From: Streptomyces sp. Tu 3180
GTDB taxonomy: Bacteria; Actinomycetota; Actinomycetes; Streptomycetales; Streptomycetaceae
Length of the DNA: 64,000 bases
Direction: 5' to 3'
Assembly: GCF_009852415.1 (NCBI RefSeq)
Contig: NZ_WOXS01000002.1
Location: 1-64,000 of the forward strand
Each line of letters begins with the position of its first letter. Within the stretch, counting starts at the first letter, position 1. A program made the translations under genes and the position numbers. Positions 36,814-45,471 of the stretch are shown piece by piece. The notes under the pieces are model-generated. The model was not told the DNA's origin. It did not search any database and was given only the letters and a program-made list of their open reading frames with translations.

Positions 36814-37673
36814 TCAGCTGCCGGCCGTGCGAGAGCGTTGGCGGGAAGCCGCAAGTCTCTGCTGCGCGTGCAGTGACACCAGTCGTCTCCAGCAGATGGG
36901 AGCGCATCCGAGGGTGGGGAAGGCTTCGTGGATGTCGTCGCGTACCTCCCCGCGGATCCGCAGGCGGCGAAACCAGTGCAGGTGAGCGAAAGCGCGCTCG
37001 ACGACCCAGCGTCGGGTGCCGAGTCCGGAGCCGTGTTCGGTGCCGCGGCGGGCGATCAGCGGCTTCGCGTCGAGGGCCCGGACCAGACGGCGGTACTTGT
37101 CGTGGCCGCGGTCAGCGAGGATCACGTCCGGGCGGCGCCGGGGCCGGCCACGCTTGCCCCGCACCGGCGGCACGGCCTGGAGGAGCGGGATCAGCTGGGT
37201 GGCGTCGTTGCGGTTGCCACCGGTCAAGGCGGCAGCGAGCGGGGTGCCGGTGGCGTCAGTGATCAGACGATGCTTACTGCCCGTCCCGCCCCGGTCGACG
37301 GGGCTTCGTCCGGTTTTGGCTCCCCCTTCAACGCCCGGATGCGGGAGCCGTGGACCGCCGCGCGGGAGAAGTCCAGGGCGTTCGCGCCGCGCAGTTCGGC
37401 GAGGAGAGCCTTGTGCAGCCGGGGCCGCACTCCGGCCTCAGCCCACTCGGCCAGGCGGCGCCAGCATGTCATGCCCGAGCCGAAGCCGAGTTCCTGCGGC
37501 AGATGTTCCCAGGTAATTCCGGTATGCGGTACGAACAGGATGCCCTGGAACACCGGTCGGTCCGGATGCCGCTCGCCTCCTGGATGCCGGGTCCGACGCT
37601 CGATCCTGGGCAGCAGCGGCTCGATCACCGCCCACAGTTCGTCGTCGACTTCCCACGGCTTCGGCCGTGCCAC
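36814..37673 (-). mobile_element. IS5-family element with two overlapping transposase frames
   Basis: The first frame (ATG 37673, MARPKPWEVDDELWAVIEPL to DFSRAAVHGSRIRALKG) ends at 37263. The second continues the protein through TGSKHRLITDATGTPLAAAL to VILADRGHDKYRRLVRAL and TRRWVVERAFAHLHWFRRLR. The frames overlap around 37265-37300 in a GGGGCGGGACGGGC run, as in IS427-type elements that use ribosomal frameshifting. It may therefore be functional rather than mutated. Confidence 0.75.
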
Positions 37674-37930
37674 CCCGCACCCCCAAATCGTCGGTCCTGG
37701 AGTGATGCAATCACCTCGAAGATCATTTCGTTAGGACTTCTCAGAGGGCGGTTCGTAAGGCAATGTCCGGCTCGTCGCTGGGTTCGGGTGGGAGGTGCTG
37801 TTCGGTCCTCCGCGCCGGAGAAGAGCGCGAGGCGGCCCGCCAGGGCTTCATCAGCAGCCTCGGTGTCGCCGGTTCCCCGGCTGGGCCGCACCCTTGACCT
37901 CAACCTTGGTTGAGGCGCAACACTCGGCGC

Positions 37931-38344
37931 ATGGAGATCACAAAGAGCAGCACCATTCTCTTCCGCAATACCATGCGCATCACGGACGGTCACCTCGACG
38001 GTTTCCGGCGCGCCATCGCGCAGGCGGTGGCATTCGCTCAAGAGCACGGCCCTCAGCTCATGGTCGAGGTCTTCATCGACGAGGAGCGGATGCTGGCGCA
38101 CAGCTTCCAGCTCTACCGCGACTCCGATGCCATCCGCGCCCACTGGCGGCTCTCGGATCCGTACATCCGGGAGGTGATGGAGCACTGCACCGTGCAGCAC
38201 TTCGAGATATTCGGCGCACCGGACCATGACATCGTGGCGGCCCTCAAGACCCCCGATGGCGAATCCTTCCCCTTCGTCGTCTCGCCGCGCCTCGCCGGCT
38301 TCAACCGTCTCGGGACGCCCGGCTTGGATGAATCACGCTCTTAG
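37931..38344 (+). CDS. Hypothetical protein, ABM-like dimeric barrel suspected
   Basis: 137 aa from ATG 37931. The pattern LDGFRRAIAQAVAFAQEHGP, then LMVEVFIDEERMLAHSFQLY with DSDAIRAHWRLSD, has the strand-helix-strand rhythm and the 'dose-and-harm' helix of ABM-type dimeric alpha/beta-barrel proteins. The match is by shape, not by a known motif. No neighbours offer context; IS remnants lie on both sides. Confidence 0.6.
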   Translation: MEITKSSTILFRNTMRITDGHLDGFRRAIAQAVAFAQEHGPQLMVEVFIDEERMLAHSFQLYRDSDAIRAHWRLSDPYIREVMEHCTVQHFEIFGAPDHDIVAALKTPDGESFPFVVSPRLAGFNRLGTPGLDESRS

Positions 38345-38443
38345 CGGAGTTCATGACTCTTTGAGTGGGTCTGCTGTCGCCTGACGGTGTGGCTGCGGGG
38401 CAGAATCTGCCGGTCCGCGCTTGTTGATCTGGGCTGTGACCGG

Positions 38444-38734
38444 GTGAGTGGACGCAAGCCGTACCCGAGCGACTTATCGGACGAGCAGTGGTCGTCGATC
38501 GAGCCGGTGATCACCGCGTGGAAGGACCGGCACCGCTCGGTCAGCGGCCACCAGGGCGCCTACGACATGCGGGAGATCGTGAACGCGATCCTCCACCAGG
38601 GGCGGACCGGCTGCCAGTGGACCTATCTCCCGCACGACCTGCCGCAGAAGAGCGCGACCTACTACTTCGCCGCCCGGCGGTCGGAAGAGGACGGCACAAC
38701 CGAACTCAACGAACCTGGTCCTCAGACGAGCTGA
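38444..38734 (+). pseudogene. IS5-family transposase, 5' fragment
   Basis: GRKPYPSDLSDEQWSSIEPV, then YDMREIVNAILHQGRTGCQW and PQKSATYYF, is the N-terminal DUF4096 region of IS5 transposases. The match ends near 38670; beyond that the frame runs on the antisense of the MFS gene end. Confidence 0.8.
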
Positions 38735-39917
38735 AGGTTGCCGACGGGATCGTGAAGAAGGCCACCGCCGCGAAGACCGCCGCCGCGAAGACCGCCACAC
38801 TCGCCGCGAGGGCCAAGGCACTTGGAAGAGACCAGCTCACGACGGGCCCGGCAACCGCTGCCCCCAGGGCGAATCCGGTGATTTTCAAACTGGCGCCAGT
38901 AGTGAAGATCTGGCCTCGTAAGTGGTCTGGGGCCTCCCGGTGGCGGATGGCGAACAAGGCGGCCAGCTGGGGTCCTTCACCGATCCCCACCACGAGTACC
39001 GCCACGACAAGCACCACGGGTGACTCCACCGTGGCCAGGGCCAGCGCGGCAGCCTGGACAAGGGCACTGGCCCAGATGATCGTGTCGGGGGCGACTGCAC
39101 GCGGAAACCGGGCGAGTACGGCGTTGGCCGCCAGGGCGGAGACAGCCGCGCAGGAGAGCAACACCGCGCCACGGCCGGCTCCGCCCAGAACACGTTCACC
39201 CAAGAGCGGGATGCACGCCGTCAGCAGGCCCTGGGCGACACAGGAGACGACTGAGGTAAGGGTCGCCCGGGCCAAAGACGGTCTTCCGACGATGACCCGC
39301 ATTCCGGCAGCAAGGTCGCGAATCACCGAGGTCGTCTGAGCGCCCCGCGCCCGAGAGGGACGGGCGGGCAGCATCCATGCGGCGGGCAGCGCCAAGGCGA
39401 TGAGCACCACGGAGACCACCACGGCCGACGGGGCTCCCAACGCCTCCGCCACACCGCCGGCGAGAGCCGGACCGGCCAGACTCGCCACGCTGAACGTCAT
39501 GGCATCGAGCGCGTTCGCCCGGGGCAGGTGGTCGCCAAGCACCACACGAGGCAGTTGAGCCGTCCAGCCGCCCGACAGAGCAGGCCCCAGCAGCCCTGCC
39601 ACCACGGCGATCACGATGGTGACGGCGAACGGCAACCGGCCGAGCCCCACGAGAATCATCCCCAGCCCCGCCGCGTACAGCACGAGGGTCACGGCCAGCA
39701 GGAGCCCCGGCCGCCCTGCTCTGTCGAGGAGCGCCCCGAGTACCGGTCCCCCGACCGCGGCAGAAATCGTGATGCCCGCAAGCAGCGACGACGCTTCGAC
39801 GGTCGATCCGGTCAGGGCAAACGCTGCCAGCATCAGCGCCGGTCCCGACATCTCGTCCCCGGCACGAGCTGCCACTGCTCCGGCGAGATACAAACGGAGT
39901 GAGTAACGCCTTTTCAT
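38706..39917 (-). CDS. MFS transporter, drug-efflux type
   Basis: 403 aa with about 12 hydrophobic segments. GGPVLGALLDRAGRPGLLLA is the conserved cytoplasmic loop after TM2 of drug:H+ antiporters, and AGLLGPALSGGWTAQLPRVV follows. ATG 39917 overlaps nothing and diverges 38 bp from a CGNR zinc-finger regulator gene. The pair MFS plus CGNR regulator is a common arrangement, implying ligand-controlled efflux. The C-terminus (TIPSATFSSSEDQVR) lies against an IS fragment, so the last residues may have been replaced. Confidence 0.85.
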   Translation of the reverse strand: MKRRYSLRLYLAGAVAARAGDEMSGPALMLAAFALTGSTVEASSLLAGITISAAVGGPVLGALLDRAGRPGLLLAVTLVLYAAGLGMILVGLGRLPFAVTIVIAVVAGLLGPALSGGWTAQLPRVVLGDHLPRANALDAMTFSVASLAGPALAGGVAEALGAPSAVVVSVVLIALALPAAWMLPARPSRARGAQTTSVIRDLAAGMRVIVGRPSLARATLTSVVSCVAQGLLTACIPLLGERVLGGAGRGAVLLSCAAVSALAANAVLARFPRAVAPDTIIWASALVQAAALALATVESPVVLVVAVLVVGIGEGPQLAALFAIRHREAPDHLRGQIFTTGASLKITGFALGAAVAGPVVSWSLPSALALAASVAVFAAAVFAAVAFFTIPSATFSSSEDQVR

Positions 39918-39926
39918 CAGCGAGAC

Positions 39927-39940
39927 GTTACGGAGGTAAC
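39927..39940. promoter_or_regulatory. Short palindrome between MFS and CGNR genes
   Basis: GTTAC - CGAG-type 4-bp spacer - GTAAC at 39927-39931 and 39936-39940, in the 38-bp gap between divergent starts. It is a candidate operator of the CGNR protein. A further GTTAC lies just inside that gene's start (39959-39963). Confidence 0.4.
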
Positions 39941-39955
39941 CCAAAACTCAGCAAG

Positions 39956-40552
39956 ATGCGTTACATTCCACGGGTGCTCTCCAACAGCGACGACTGGTCC
40001 ACCCGGCACTCCGTGCTGACCACGGCTCGACGGACCGCTGCCCTGATCAACGCTCTCGCCGAGGACCGCCCCGACCCTGCCGGAGTCGCCGACGTGCTCC
40101 GCGAGTACGGCGAGACCGACCCCATCGACCTCACCGCCCGCGATGTCGCCGGGATGCGCGCAGCCGCGGCCCTGCTGCGGCAAGTCTTCGCCGCCGAGCA
40201 CGCCGACGATGCCGCAGCCACTCTCAACCGCCTTCTGCAGGACCACACCGGAGCGCTCCGCCTGACCTCGCACGGCGGCAACGCCCCTTGGCATCCCCAC
40301 CTCGACCACGACGACAACGCCCCCTGGGACGAGTGGCTCCTCGCCTCGTCCTGCATGGCCCTGACCGTCCTCGTCTGGGACCGCCAACGCCCGCCCGGCA
40401 GGATCTGCACATCACCCAGCTGCCGTAACGTCTTCATCACCCAGGGCAGCGGCCCGGAACGCCGCTACTGCTCCCGCCGATGCGCGACCCGCGAACGAGT
40501 CGCAGCCCATCGACGCTCCCACTCCCCCGAGCAGTCGAGCGACATCAAGTAG
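39956..40552 (+). CDS. CGNR zinc-finger (ABATE domain) regulator
   Basis: 198 aa. The N-terminal ABATE domain (about 10-150) has LTTARRTAALINALAEDRPD and DLTARDVAGMRAAAALLRQV. The C-terminal zinc finger RICTSPSCRNVF then YCSRRCATRERVAAHR carries four cysteines and the CGNR-type CATR variant. Such proteins act as stress-linked transcription regulators. ATG 39956 is preferred over an upstream in-frame start. It diverges from an MFS exporter it probably controls. Confidence 0.88.
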   Translation: MRYIPRVLSNSDDWSTRHSVLTTARRTAALINALAEDRPDPAGVADVLREYGETDPIDLTARDVAGMRAAAALLRQVFAAEHADDAAATLNRLLQDHTGALRLTSHGGNAPWHPHLDHDDNAPWDEWLLASSCMALTVLVWDRQRPPGRICTSPSCRNVFITQGSGPERRYCSRRCATRERVAAHRRSHSPEQSSDIK

Positions 40553-40600
40553 GGCGCTCAGGATCCGACGCGACATCGCTCAAACTTCGATGAGAATCGC

Positions 40601-40822
40601 TCAACCTTCGCTGCGACAGGTCAGGGAGGCCGTCGACCCGCTCGAGCGCGTGCCCGGCCGCCGTCGGTGAGCGCGGCTGCGCACGGCCTCGATGCTCGGA
40701 GTGTTCACGCGGTGCCGGGCGACGGCGGCGACGAGTCCCGAGTAGTCCCGCACGGCGAGTTCCTCGCCGAGCGGTTCCTCTTGCCGGTCCAGGAGCCACC
40801 GGACGTCGATGTGCAGGTCCAA
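40601..40822 (-). pseudogene. Doc-like (Fic family) toxin, truncated
   Basis: Residues 1-46 (MDLHIDVRWLLDRQEEPLGE, LAVRDYSGLVAAVARHRVNT) match the start of streptomycete Doc-type toxins, usually about 125 aa. After SIEAVR the sequence becomes Arg/Ser noise and the Fic motif HPFxxGNGR region is absent. It starts at TTG 40822, 2 bp after the antitoxin stop. The toxin is inactive, leaving an orphan antitoxin. Confidence 0.6.
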
Positions 40823-40824
40823 GA

Positions 40825-41064
40825 TCAGGCCACTCGGCGCGCGCTGTCGACGCCCGAGGGCAGGCCGCCGAATTCACGGTCGAAGGCTTCGGCGGTGCCG
40901 GGCCGCGCGATGGCCGCGCGGAACGCCGCGGTGGCGTCGGCCAGGCGCAGCTGGTTCTCCTCCTGGACGGCCGGGTCCGCCAGCAGGGCCCGGACACTCG
41001 TGCCCCGGGCGGCCGCGATGGCGGCGAGCCGGGCCCTGGTCTCGGTGTCGATCTTCGCCGTCAT
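40825..41064 (-). CDS. Antitoxin (MazE7/ribbon-helix-helix type)
   Basis: 79 aa. KIDTETRARLAAIAAARGTS followed by VRALLADPAVQEENQLRLAD is the N-terminal RHH DNA-binding and dimerisation region of MazE7-like antitoxins. The C-terminal half would wrap the toxin. ATG 41064 or GTG 41073. It precedes the truncated Doc-like toxin with a 2-bp gap, the normal antitoxin-toxin order. Confidence 0.75.
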   Translation of the reverse strand: MTAKIDTETRARLAAIAAARGTSVRALLADPAVQEENQLRLADATAAFRAAIARPGTAEAFDREFGGLPSGVDSARRVA

Positions 41065-41073
41065 GTCTGCCAC

Positions 41074-41423
41074 ACGTCCGAGCACGCATCCATGACTCCC
41101 TTCGTGAATACCGTTCGCGCCTTCCCCGGAGGGTGGGAGCCGGGGAAGGCAGCATCGGACGCGCCGCGGCCGGCGGCCACCGTTCCGGTCGGCGACACCG
41201 GGGTTTTCCGGGCCGGCGCGTACCCGCCGACCGCCCTTCGCCGGGCGCCGTGCAAGCGAACCAGAGCCGAGAGCCGCGCGGGCCATCGAGGGGCGCGGCT
41301 TGTCGGGATTGCCAGGTGGGGGCTCTCAGCGGCGGCAGGATTCCCGGCTGTCGGGATTTCGGTGACCCGCTGCCGCCAGGGCGTGGGACTCGGGCGCCAC
41401 CAGCGCGGTGTCGGCCCGCGGGC
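41074..41423. other. Intergenic region, nothing recognised
   Basis: No gene, operator or repeat could be supported. It lies upstream of the antitoxin and downstream of the DUF1772 gene. Confidence 0.45.
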
Positions 41424-41870
41424 TCAGGCGAGGGCGGCGACCAGCAGGGCGAAGGCGACCATGATGACGGCGACGCGGACGTAGTGGAAGCGGTCCCAGC
41501 GGTTCATCTGCTCCTTCCAGTCCTCGGGCCGGTTCTCGGGGGTCCACGTCTTGCCCCGGTTGTTGATCGGGACGAGCAGCAGAAGCGACATGATCACGCT
41601 GAGAATCAGCAGCGCGCCGGCGGTGACGACGAGGCCGGTGCCGTGGTGGTGCCATCCGGCGACGGCCCAGACCGCGACGAGGACGAGTGAGGTGATGTAC
41701 CAGACCGGCATCACGGCGCCGAGCATCCGGCCCCCGTGGGCACGGCCGAGTTGGCCACTGTCATCGGGGAGTGCGTTGAGGATCGGGTTGATGACGAAGG
41801 CGACGGAGAACTCCACCCCCACCATCACACCGACGACCACGGTGGTGAACACCTCGAGTGCGTCGAACAT
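41424..41870 (-). CDS. DUF1772 membrane protein
   Basis: 148 aa with four hydrophobic segments: TTVVVGVMVGVEFSVAFVIN (9-28), VWYITSLVLVAVWAVAGW, VTAGALLILSVIMSLLLLVP and VRVAVIMVAFALLVAALA. NPILNALP after TM1, and the loop INNRGKTWTPENRPEDWKEQ, are typical of DUF1772 (anthrone-oxygenase-like) proteins. ATG 41870. Divergent from a TetR regulator over two near-identical palindromes, so TetR-controlled. Function unknown, possibly oxidative tailoring or membrane stress. Confidence 0.88.
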   Translation of the reverse strand: MFDALEVFTTVVVGVMVGVEFSVAFVINPILNALPDDSGQLGRAHGGRMLGAVMPVWYITSLVLVAVWAVAGWHHHGTGLVVTAGALLILSVIMSLLLLVPINNRGKTWTPENRPEDWKEQMNRWDRFHYVRVAVIMVAFALLVAALA

Positions 41871-41887
41871 GATGCCCCTCCTGGGAT

Positions 41888-41951
41888 CTAGCATTGCTAG
41901 CCGATAAAGCAACGCTAGACCTGTCAGTGCTCTGTTGTCTAGCGATGCTAG
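41888..41951. promoter_or_regulatory. Duplicated TetR operator between DUF1772 and tetR genes
   Basis: CTAGCATTGCTAG (41888-41900) and CTAGCGATGCTAG (41939-41951) are palindromes sharing CTAGC-N3-GCTAG, 38 bp apart, one next to each divergent start codon. A half site GCAACGCTAG lies between them. They are the clear candidates for binding by the TetR protein at 41961. Confidence 0.8.
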
Positions 41952-41960
41952 GATCGGGCC

Positions 41961-42539
41961 ATGTCGGTACAGGAACGCAAGCAACGCGAACGGGCGGAGC
42001 GCGAACGCCTCATCGTGGCGACAGCCCGCGAGCTCGCCGAGCAGCAGGGCTGGGACGCGGTCACCACCCGCCGGCTCGCCGAACGCATCGAATACAGCCA
42101 GCCCGTCCTCTACAGCCACTTCCGCGGCAAGCGCGAGATCATCGGCGCCGTCGCTCTCGAAGGCGCCGCCGAGATGGCCGTGATGCTGAGGACCGCGGCC
42201 CGCGCCGCGGACAGCCCGCGCGCCCGGGTCATCGCCCTTGCCCGCGCCTACCTCGACTTCGCCGAACGCAACCCGGCGGTCTACGACGCCATGTTCCAGC
42301 TCGACGGCGGTCTGGCGTTCGCGAGGGAGGACACCCCCGAACCGCTGAAGGACGCCTTCGCCGCCCTGCTGGAAAGCCTTGCGGAGGTCGCCGGGGACGG
42401 CGTCCACCCGGGACTGTTCACCGAGGTGTTCTGGGCGGCCCTGCACGGACTGGCCACCCTGACCCGGGCACGACGGCTCCCGCCGGAGGACACCGAGCGC
42501 AGGGTGAAGCTGCTGGTGGACCGGCTCGCCGTGATCTGA
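41961..42539 (+). CDS. TetR-family repressor of the DUF1772 gene
   Basis: 192 aa. The helix-turn-helix at about 15-62 includes RLIVATARELAEQQGWDAVT and RRLAERIEYSQPVLYSHFRG. The C-terminal TetR ligand domain has RVIALARAYLDFAERNPAVY. ATG 41961 is 10 bp from the nearer operator, so it is probably autoregulated. The ligand is unknown. Confidence 0.92.
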   Translation: MSVQERKQRERAERERLIVATARELAEQQGWDAVTTRRLAERIEYSQPVLYSHFRGKREIIGAVALEGAAEMAVMLRTAARAADSPRARVIALARAYLDFAERNPAVYDAMFQLDGGLAFAREDTPEPLKDAFAALLESLAEVAGDGVHPGLFTEVFWAALHGLATLTRARRLPPEDTERRVKLLVDRLAVI

Positions 42540-42782
42540 CGCACCGCCCCGGCGGACGCAGCCAGTGATTGTGTCGAGGGGAAGCGGCAACGCGTGACGG
42601 TGCGTTGCGGGAACGTCTGGGGGTGCTCGGTCGCAGAGATGTCGGTGAGTCCCGGCAACGCCGCAGGGTCGGCGGGAGGCTGTACCGCGGTCGGCTGCAG
42701 GGTGCCTGTCGGCGGGCTTGACCGTTGTGAGCCGTCAGCGAACGGCCGTATGGCTGTCAGGGTGATCGCGCAGGCTGGGGGC

Positions 42783-43451
42783 ATGGATGTGATCGAGGTA
42801 CTGCCGAGGCTGTTCATGCTCCGCTTCCCGGTGGGGGCGGCTTATCTGTGGCGGGACGACGACGGGCTGACTTTGATCGACACCGGGACGGCGGACCGTG
42901 CCGCGCAGATCGAGGGGGTGGTGGACGGCGAACTGCGGCGGATCGTGCTGACGCACTGGCACGAGGACCACACGGGCTCAGCCGCCGAACTGGCTGCCCG
43001 GCACGGGGCGGAGGTGGTGGCGCATCGGCTGGAGGCGCCGGTGATCCGGGGAAACGTGGCCGGGGCGCCGCCGGTACTGGAGGATTTTGAGGTGCCGATC
43101 CGGGCGGCGCTTCCGCCGCTTCCCCCTGCTCCCCCGTGCCGGGTGGACCGGGAGGTGGAGGACGGGGACGTGCTGGCGTTCGGTGGCGGTGCGGTGGTGG
43201 TCGCGGTGCCAGGTCACACGGACGGGTCGATCGCCCTGCACTTGCCCGGGCCGAGGGTGCTGTTCACCGGTGATGCGGTCGCCAACGTCGGCCGGACCAT
43301 GCTGGGTGTCTTCAACACCGACCGTCCCCGGGCCGTCGAGTCCCTGCATCGCCTCGCCGAGCTGGACGTCGAGACCGTGCTCTTCGGGCACGGTGATCCG
43401 ATCACCGATGGCGCGGCGGCCGCCCTGCAAGGAGCAGCGGCCGCAGCGTGA
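42783..43451 (+). CDS. Metallo-beta-lactamase-fold hydrolase
   Basis: 222 aa. The zinc motif THWHEDHTG gives His58, His60, Asp62, His63. GLTLIDTGTADRAAQ precedes it, and VPGHTDGSIALHLPG (third His), LFTGDAVANVG and TVLFGHGDPI complete the glyoxalase II-like set of ligands. Single-domain, cytoplasmic. Substrate unknown: thioesters, lactones and nitrogen-containing antibiotics are possibilities. ATG 42783. It stands alone. Confidence 0.9.
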   Translation: MDVIEVLPRLFMLRFPVGAAYLWRDDDGLTLIDTGTADRAAQIEGVVDGELRRIVLTHWHEDHTGSAAELAARHGAEVVAHRLEAPVIRGNVAGAPPVLEDFEVPIRAALPPLPPAPPCRVDREVEDGDVLAFGGGAVVVAVPGHTDGSIALHLPGPRVLFTGDAVANVGRTMLGVFNTDRPRAVESLHRLAELDVETVLFGHGDPITDGAAAALQGAAAAA

Positions 43452-43616
43452 GTCACCCCGGCGTGTGAACGCCGGCTCAGGCCACGGCTGCCTGTTCGGC
43501 TCTGGCTCGGGACTGGGCAAGGCGGTAGGCACCTCACGTTGCCATGCCGTCAAGTCGGGGACCGCAGAAGCCGTGTAGCGTGGTTCGCCTGTTCGTCGAA
43601 CAGGCGGGGTGGAACG

Positions 43617-43880
43617 TTGGTCGACGTGGTGCGTGTCATGGAGGCGCTGGCCGAGCAGGGCGTCACGGTGCTGTTCAAAGCGGATGCGGAACGCATGCGT
43701 GACGGAGTGAGGCCATGGACCTTCGTCGCGAACGGTCTCCCCCTCCACGAAGACCTGCTCGTGCGTACTGATGCCGCTTCGGTGGAAGCCTGCTTGAAGG
43801 TCTGCCTGCCGCAGTTGCGTGCCCGTGGGCTGGTCATCCCTGACTGGGACCCGGCCAGCGGTGATCTATGCGGCGGCTGA
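43617..43880 (+). CDS. Small hypothetical protein abutting an IS110 element
   Basis: About 87 aa from TTG 43617 (GGGGTGG upstream); GTG 43626 and ATG 43638 are alternatives. MEALAEQGVTVLFKADAERM, WTFVANGLPLHEDLLVRTDA and LKVCLPQLRARGLVIPDWDP look like a compact alpha/beta protein. Not assigned. The last residues GDLCGG and the stop lie inside the IS110 end (from 43866), so the element may have replaced the natural C-terminus. Confidence 0.55.
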   Translation: MVDVVRVMEALAEQGVTVLFKADAERMRDGVRPWTFVANGLPLHEDLLVRTDAASVEACLKVCLPQLRARGLVIPDWDPASGDLCGG

Positions 43881-45104
43881 AACTGTGGCTTCGAGCAAGG
43901 TCGGGAAGGCCAGGCTCTCGTCATAGCGCCGGCGTCGCTGAAGGCAGTAGTAAAGCTGTCCGAGCATGCGGTTGAAGAGGTTGCGCTGGGCCGCGGCATG
44001 CCAGTCGCCGTGCTCGCGTCGTCGCCGGTAGTGGGTGTTGGCACCCGCAGACGCCCGCAGTGATGCGAAGGCCCAGAGGTAACCGGTGTGGTTGAGCCGG
44101 TCGTTCTTCACCCACCGCCGCGTGATGGCCGACTTCTTGCCAGAGGCCCTCGTGATGGGTGAGGAGCCCGCATAGGCCTTCAGCCCACGGGCGTCGGCGA
44201 AGCGGCTGCGGTCGTCCCCGATCCCGGCCAAGAGCCGGGCGGCGAGCTGAACGCCGAGCCCGGGGAAGCTCAGCAGAACCTCCGCGTCCGGGTGCTGAGG
44301 AAATGTCTCTTCCACCGCCTTGGCAAGGTCGTCGGTGGCGGTGCAGGCCGCCTCTAGTTGGACGAGAAGGGCGAACATCTGCATGCCCGGCGCGTCCTCG
44401 ATCTGCGGTGCCTGGTGGACCCACTCGTCGCGAAGGACGTCACGCATTCGGTTGGCCTCCGCCTCGATGCCGCGCTTGCGGCCCGCCCTCTTCAGGACGG
44501 CCTGCAGCTGCGTGCGAGTCAGCCGCGCGGCCCGGGAAGGCGTCGGGGCCGCCTTCAACAGCTCGCGCGCCTCGGGACGGCACAGACCGCTCTCCCGCTT
44601 GGCGACGGCCTCCAAGGCGGCCGGATAGTACTCCCGCAATAAGGAGCGGAGCTGGTTTGCGATCTGCTGCCGGTTCCACAAGGCGTCCTGCTGGGCGCGA
44701 GCGAGGACAGCGATGGCCCGGCCGAGATCGGAGTCATTGGGCAGTGCTCGGTGGGCGTGCATGTCGGTGCGAAGGATGTTCGCCAAGACCAGGGCGTCGC
44801 CAGGGTCGCTCCTCTTGCGCGAAACCGAATGCCGGTCTCGGTAGCGGGCCGCGGCCATCGGATTGCTCGCGAACACCTTCCGCTTGCCGGTCCGCAGCAC
44901 AGCTGCCAATAGCCCTCGGGAGGTCTCGATCGCCACAGGGATCGGGTTTTCCTCGGTGCCGCCGTGCTCGGCGAGCAGTTCCAGCAGCAGCCGGTAGCCG
45001 GCCGCATCGTCGGTGATATGGCGCTTGGCCACCAGCGTGCCGGTGCCGTCGACCAGGGCGACGTCGTGGGTCCGTTCTGCCCAGTCGATTCCGCAGTAAA
45101 TCAA
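43866..45104 (-). CDS. IS110-family transposase (recombinase)
   Basis: 412 aa, full length. The N-terminal RuvC-like DEDD domain has YCGIDWAERTHDVALVD (Asp7), VAIETSRGLLAAVL (Glu) and RSDPGDALVLANIL (two Asp). A coiled-coil middle with QDALWNRQQIANQLRSLLRE follows. The C-terminal Transposase_20 domain has LLSFPGLGVQLAARLLAGIG and SPITRASGKKSAITRRW with the catalytic Ser. The start codon is TTG 45104 with GAGGGGG 8 nt upstream. These recombinases act with a bridge RNA encoded beside the gene; a matching stem-loop is at 45134-45233. Confidence 0.92.
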   Translation of the reverse strand: MIYCGIDWAERTHDVALVDGTGTLVAKRHITDDAAGYRLLLELLAEHGGTEENPIPVAIETSRGLLAAVLRTGKRKVFASNPMAAARYRDRHSVSRKRSDPGDALVLANILRTDMHAHRALPNDSDLGRAIAVLARAQQDALWNRQQIANQLRSLLREYYPAALEAVAKRESGLCRPEARELLKAAPTPSRAARLTRTQLQAVLKRAGRKRGIEAEANRMRDVLRDEWVHQAPQIEDAPGMQMFALLVQLEAACTATDDLAKAVEETFPQHPDAEVLLSFPGLGVQLAARLLAGIGDDRSRFADARGLKAYAGSSPITRASGKKSAITRRWVKNDRLNHTGYLWAFASLRASAGANTHYRRRREHGDWHAAAQRNLFNRMLGQLYYCLQRRRRYDESLAFPTLLEATVSAAA

Positions 45105-45133
45105 GATGTCCCCCCTCGGATGTTCCAGTGTTT

Positions 45134-45233
45134 GCGCTGGTCACGAGCACATGCGGGCCACGCAGCGACCTAATCCCAGGACTCAACCAGCGGGCCGGTC
45201 CGCCACCTCACTAGCCGTTCGTGGCACCAGCGC
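45134..45233 (-). ncRNA. Candidate IS110 bridge RNA (long stem-loop upstream of the transposase)
   Basis: On the minus strand, GCGCTGGTGCCACG (45233-45220) pairs with CGTGACCAGCGC (45145-45134), enclosing about 75 nt with further internal complementarity. It ends 29 nt before the transposase start. IS110 elements encode their guide (bridge) RNA in this non-coding end. Loop guides were not deduced. Confidence 0.5.
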
Positions 45234-45471
45234 GCCCCACGGGCCTCGGTCTATTGCCGGAGCTCAGACGGCTCGGGCTTGACGAGAGGTCACCATGCGG
45301 CGGGCTCGCGCCACCAACACCAACGAGGGATCAGGCCCGTGGTGTTGTCCGTCGTGGGGTCTCGAAGACGCCACCTCCTCTACGAGTGCCGCAACCGCGT
45401 GCCAAATGGCTGTTCAAGCATTCGAGCGGACTGGGGCAGCACCCTGGCTTTCCCGGCCCGTTAGCAAGGAA
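45234..45471. other. Flank of the IS110 element, no gene recognised
   Basis: Short open frames disagree and no motif was identified. Together with the bridge RNA candidate this covers the gene-free interval 45105-45471. Confidence 0.4.
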
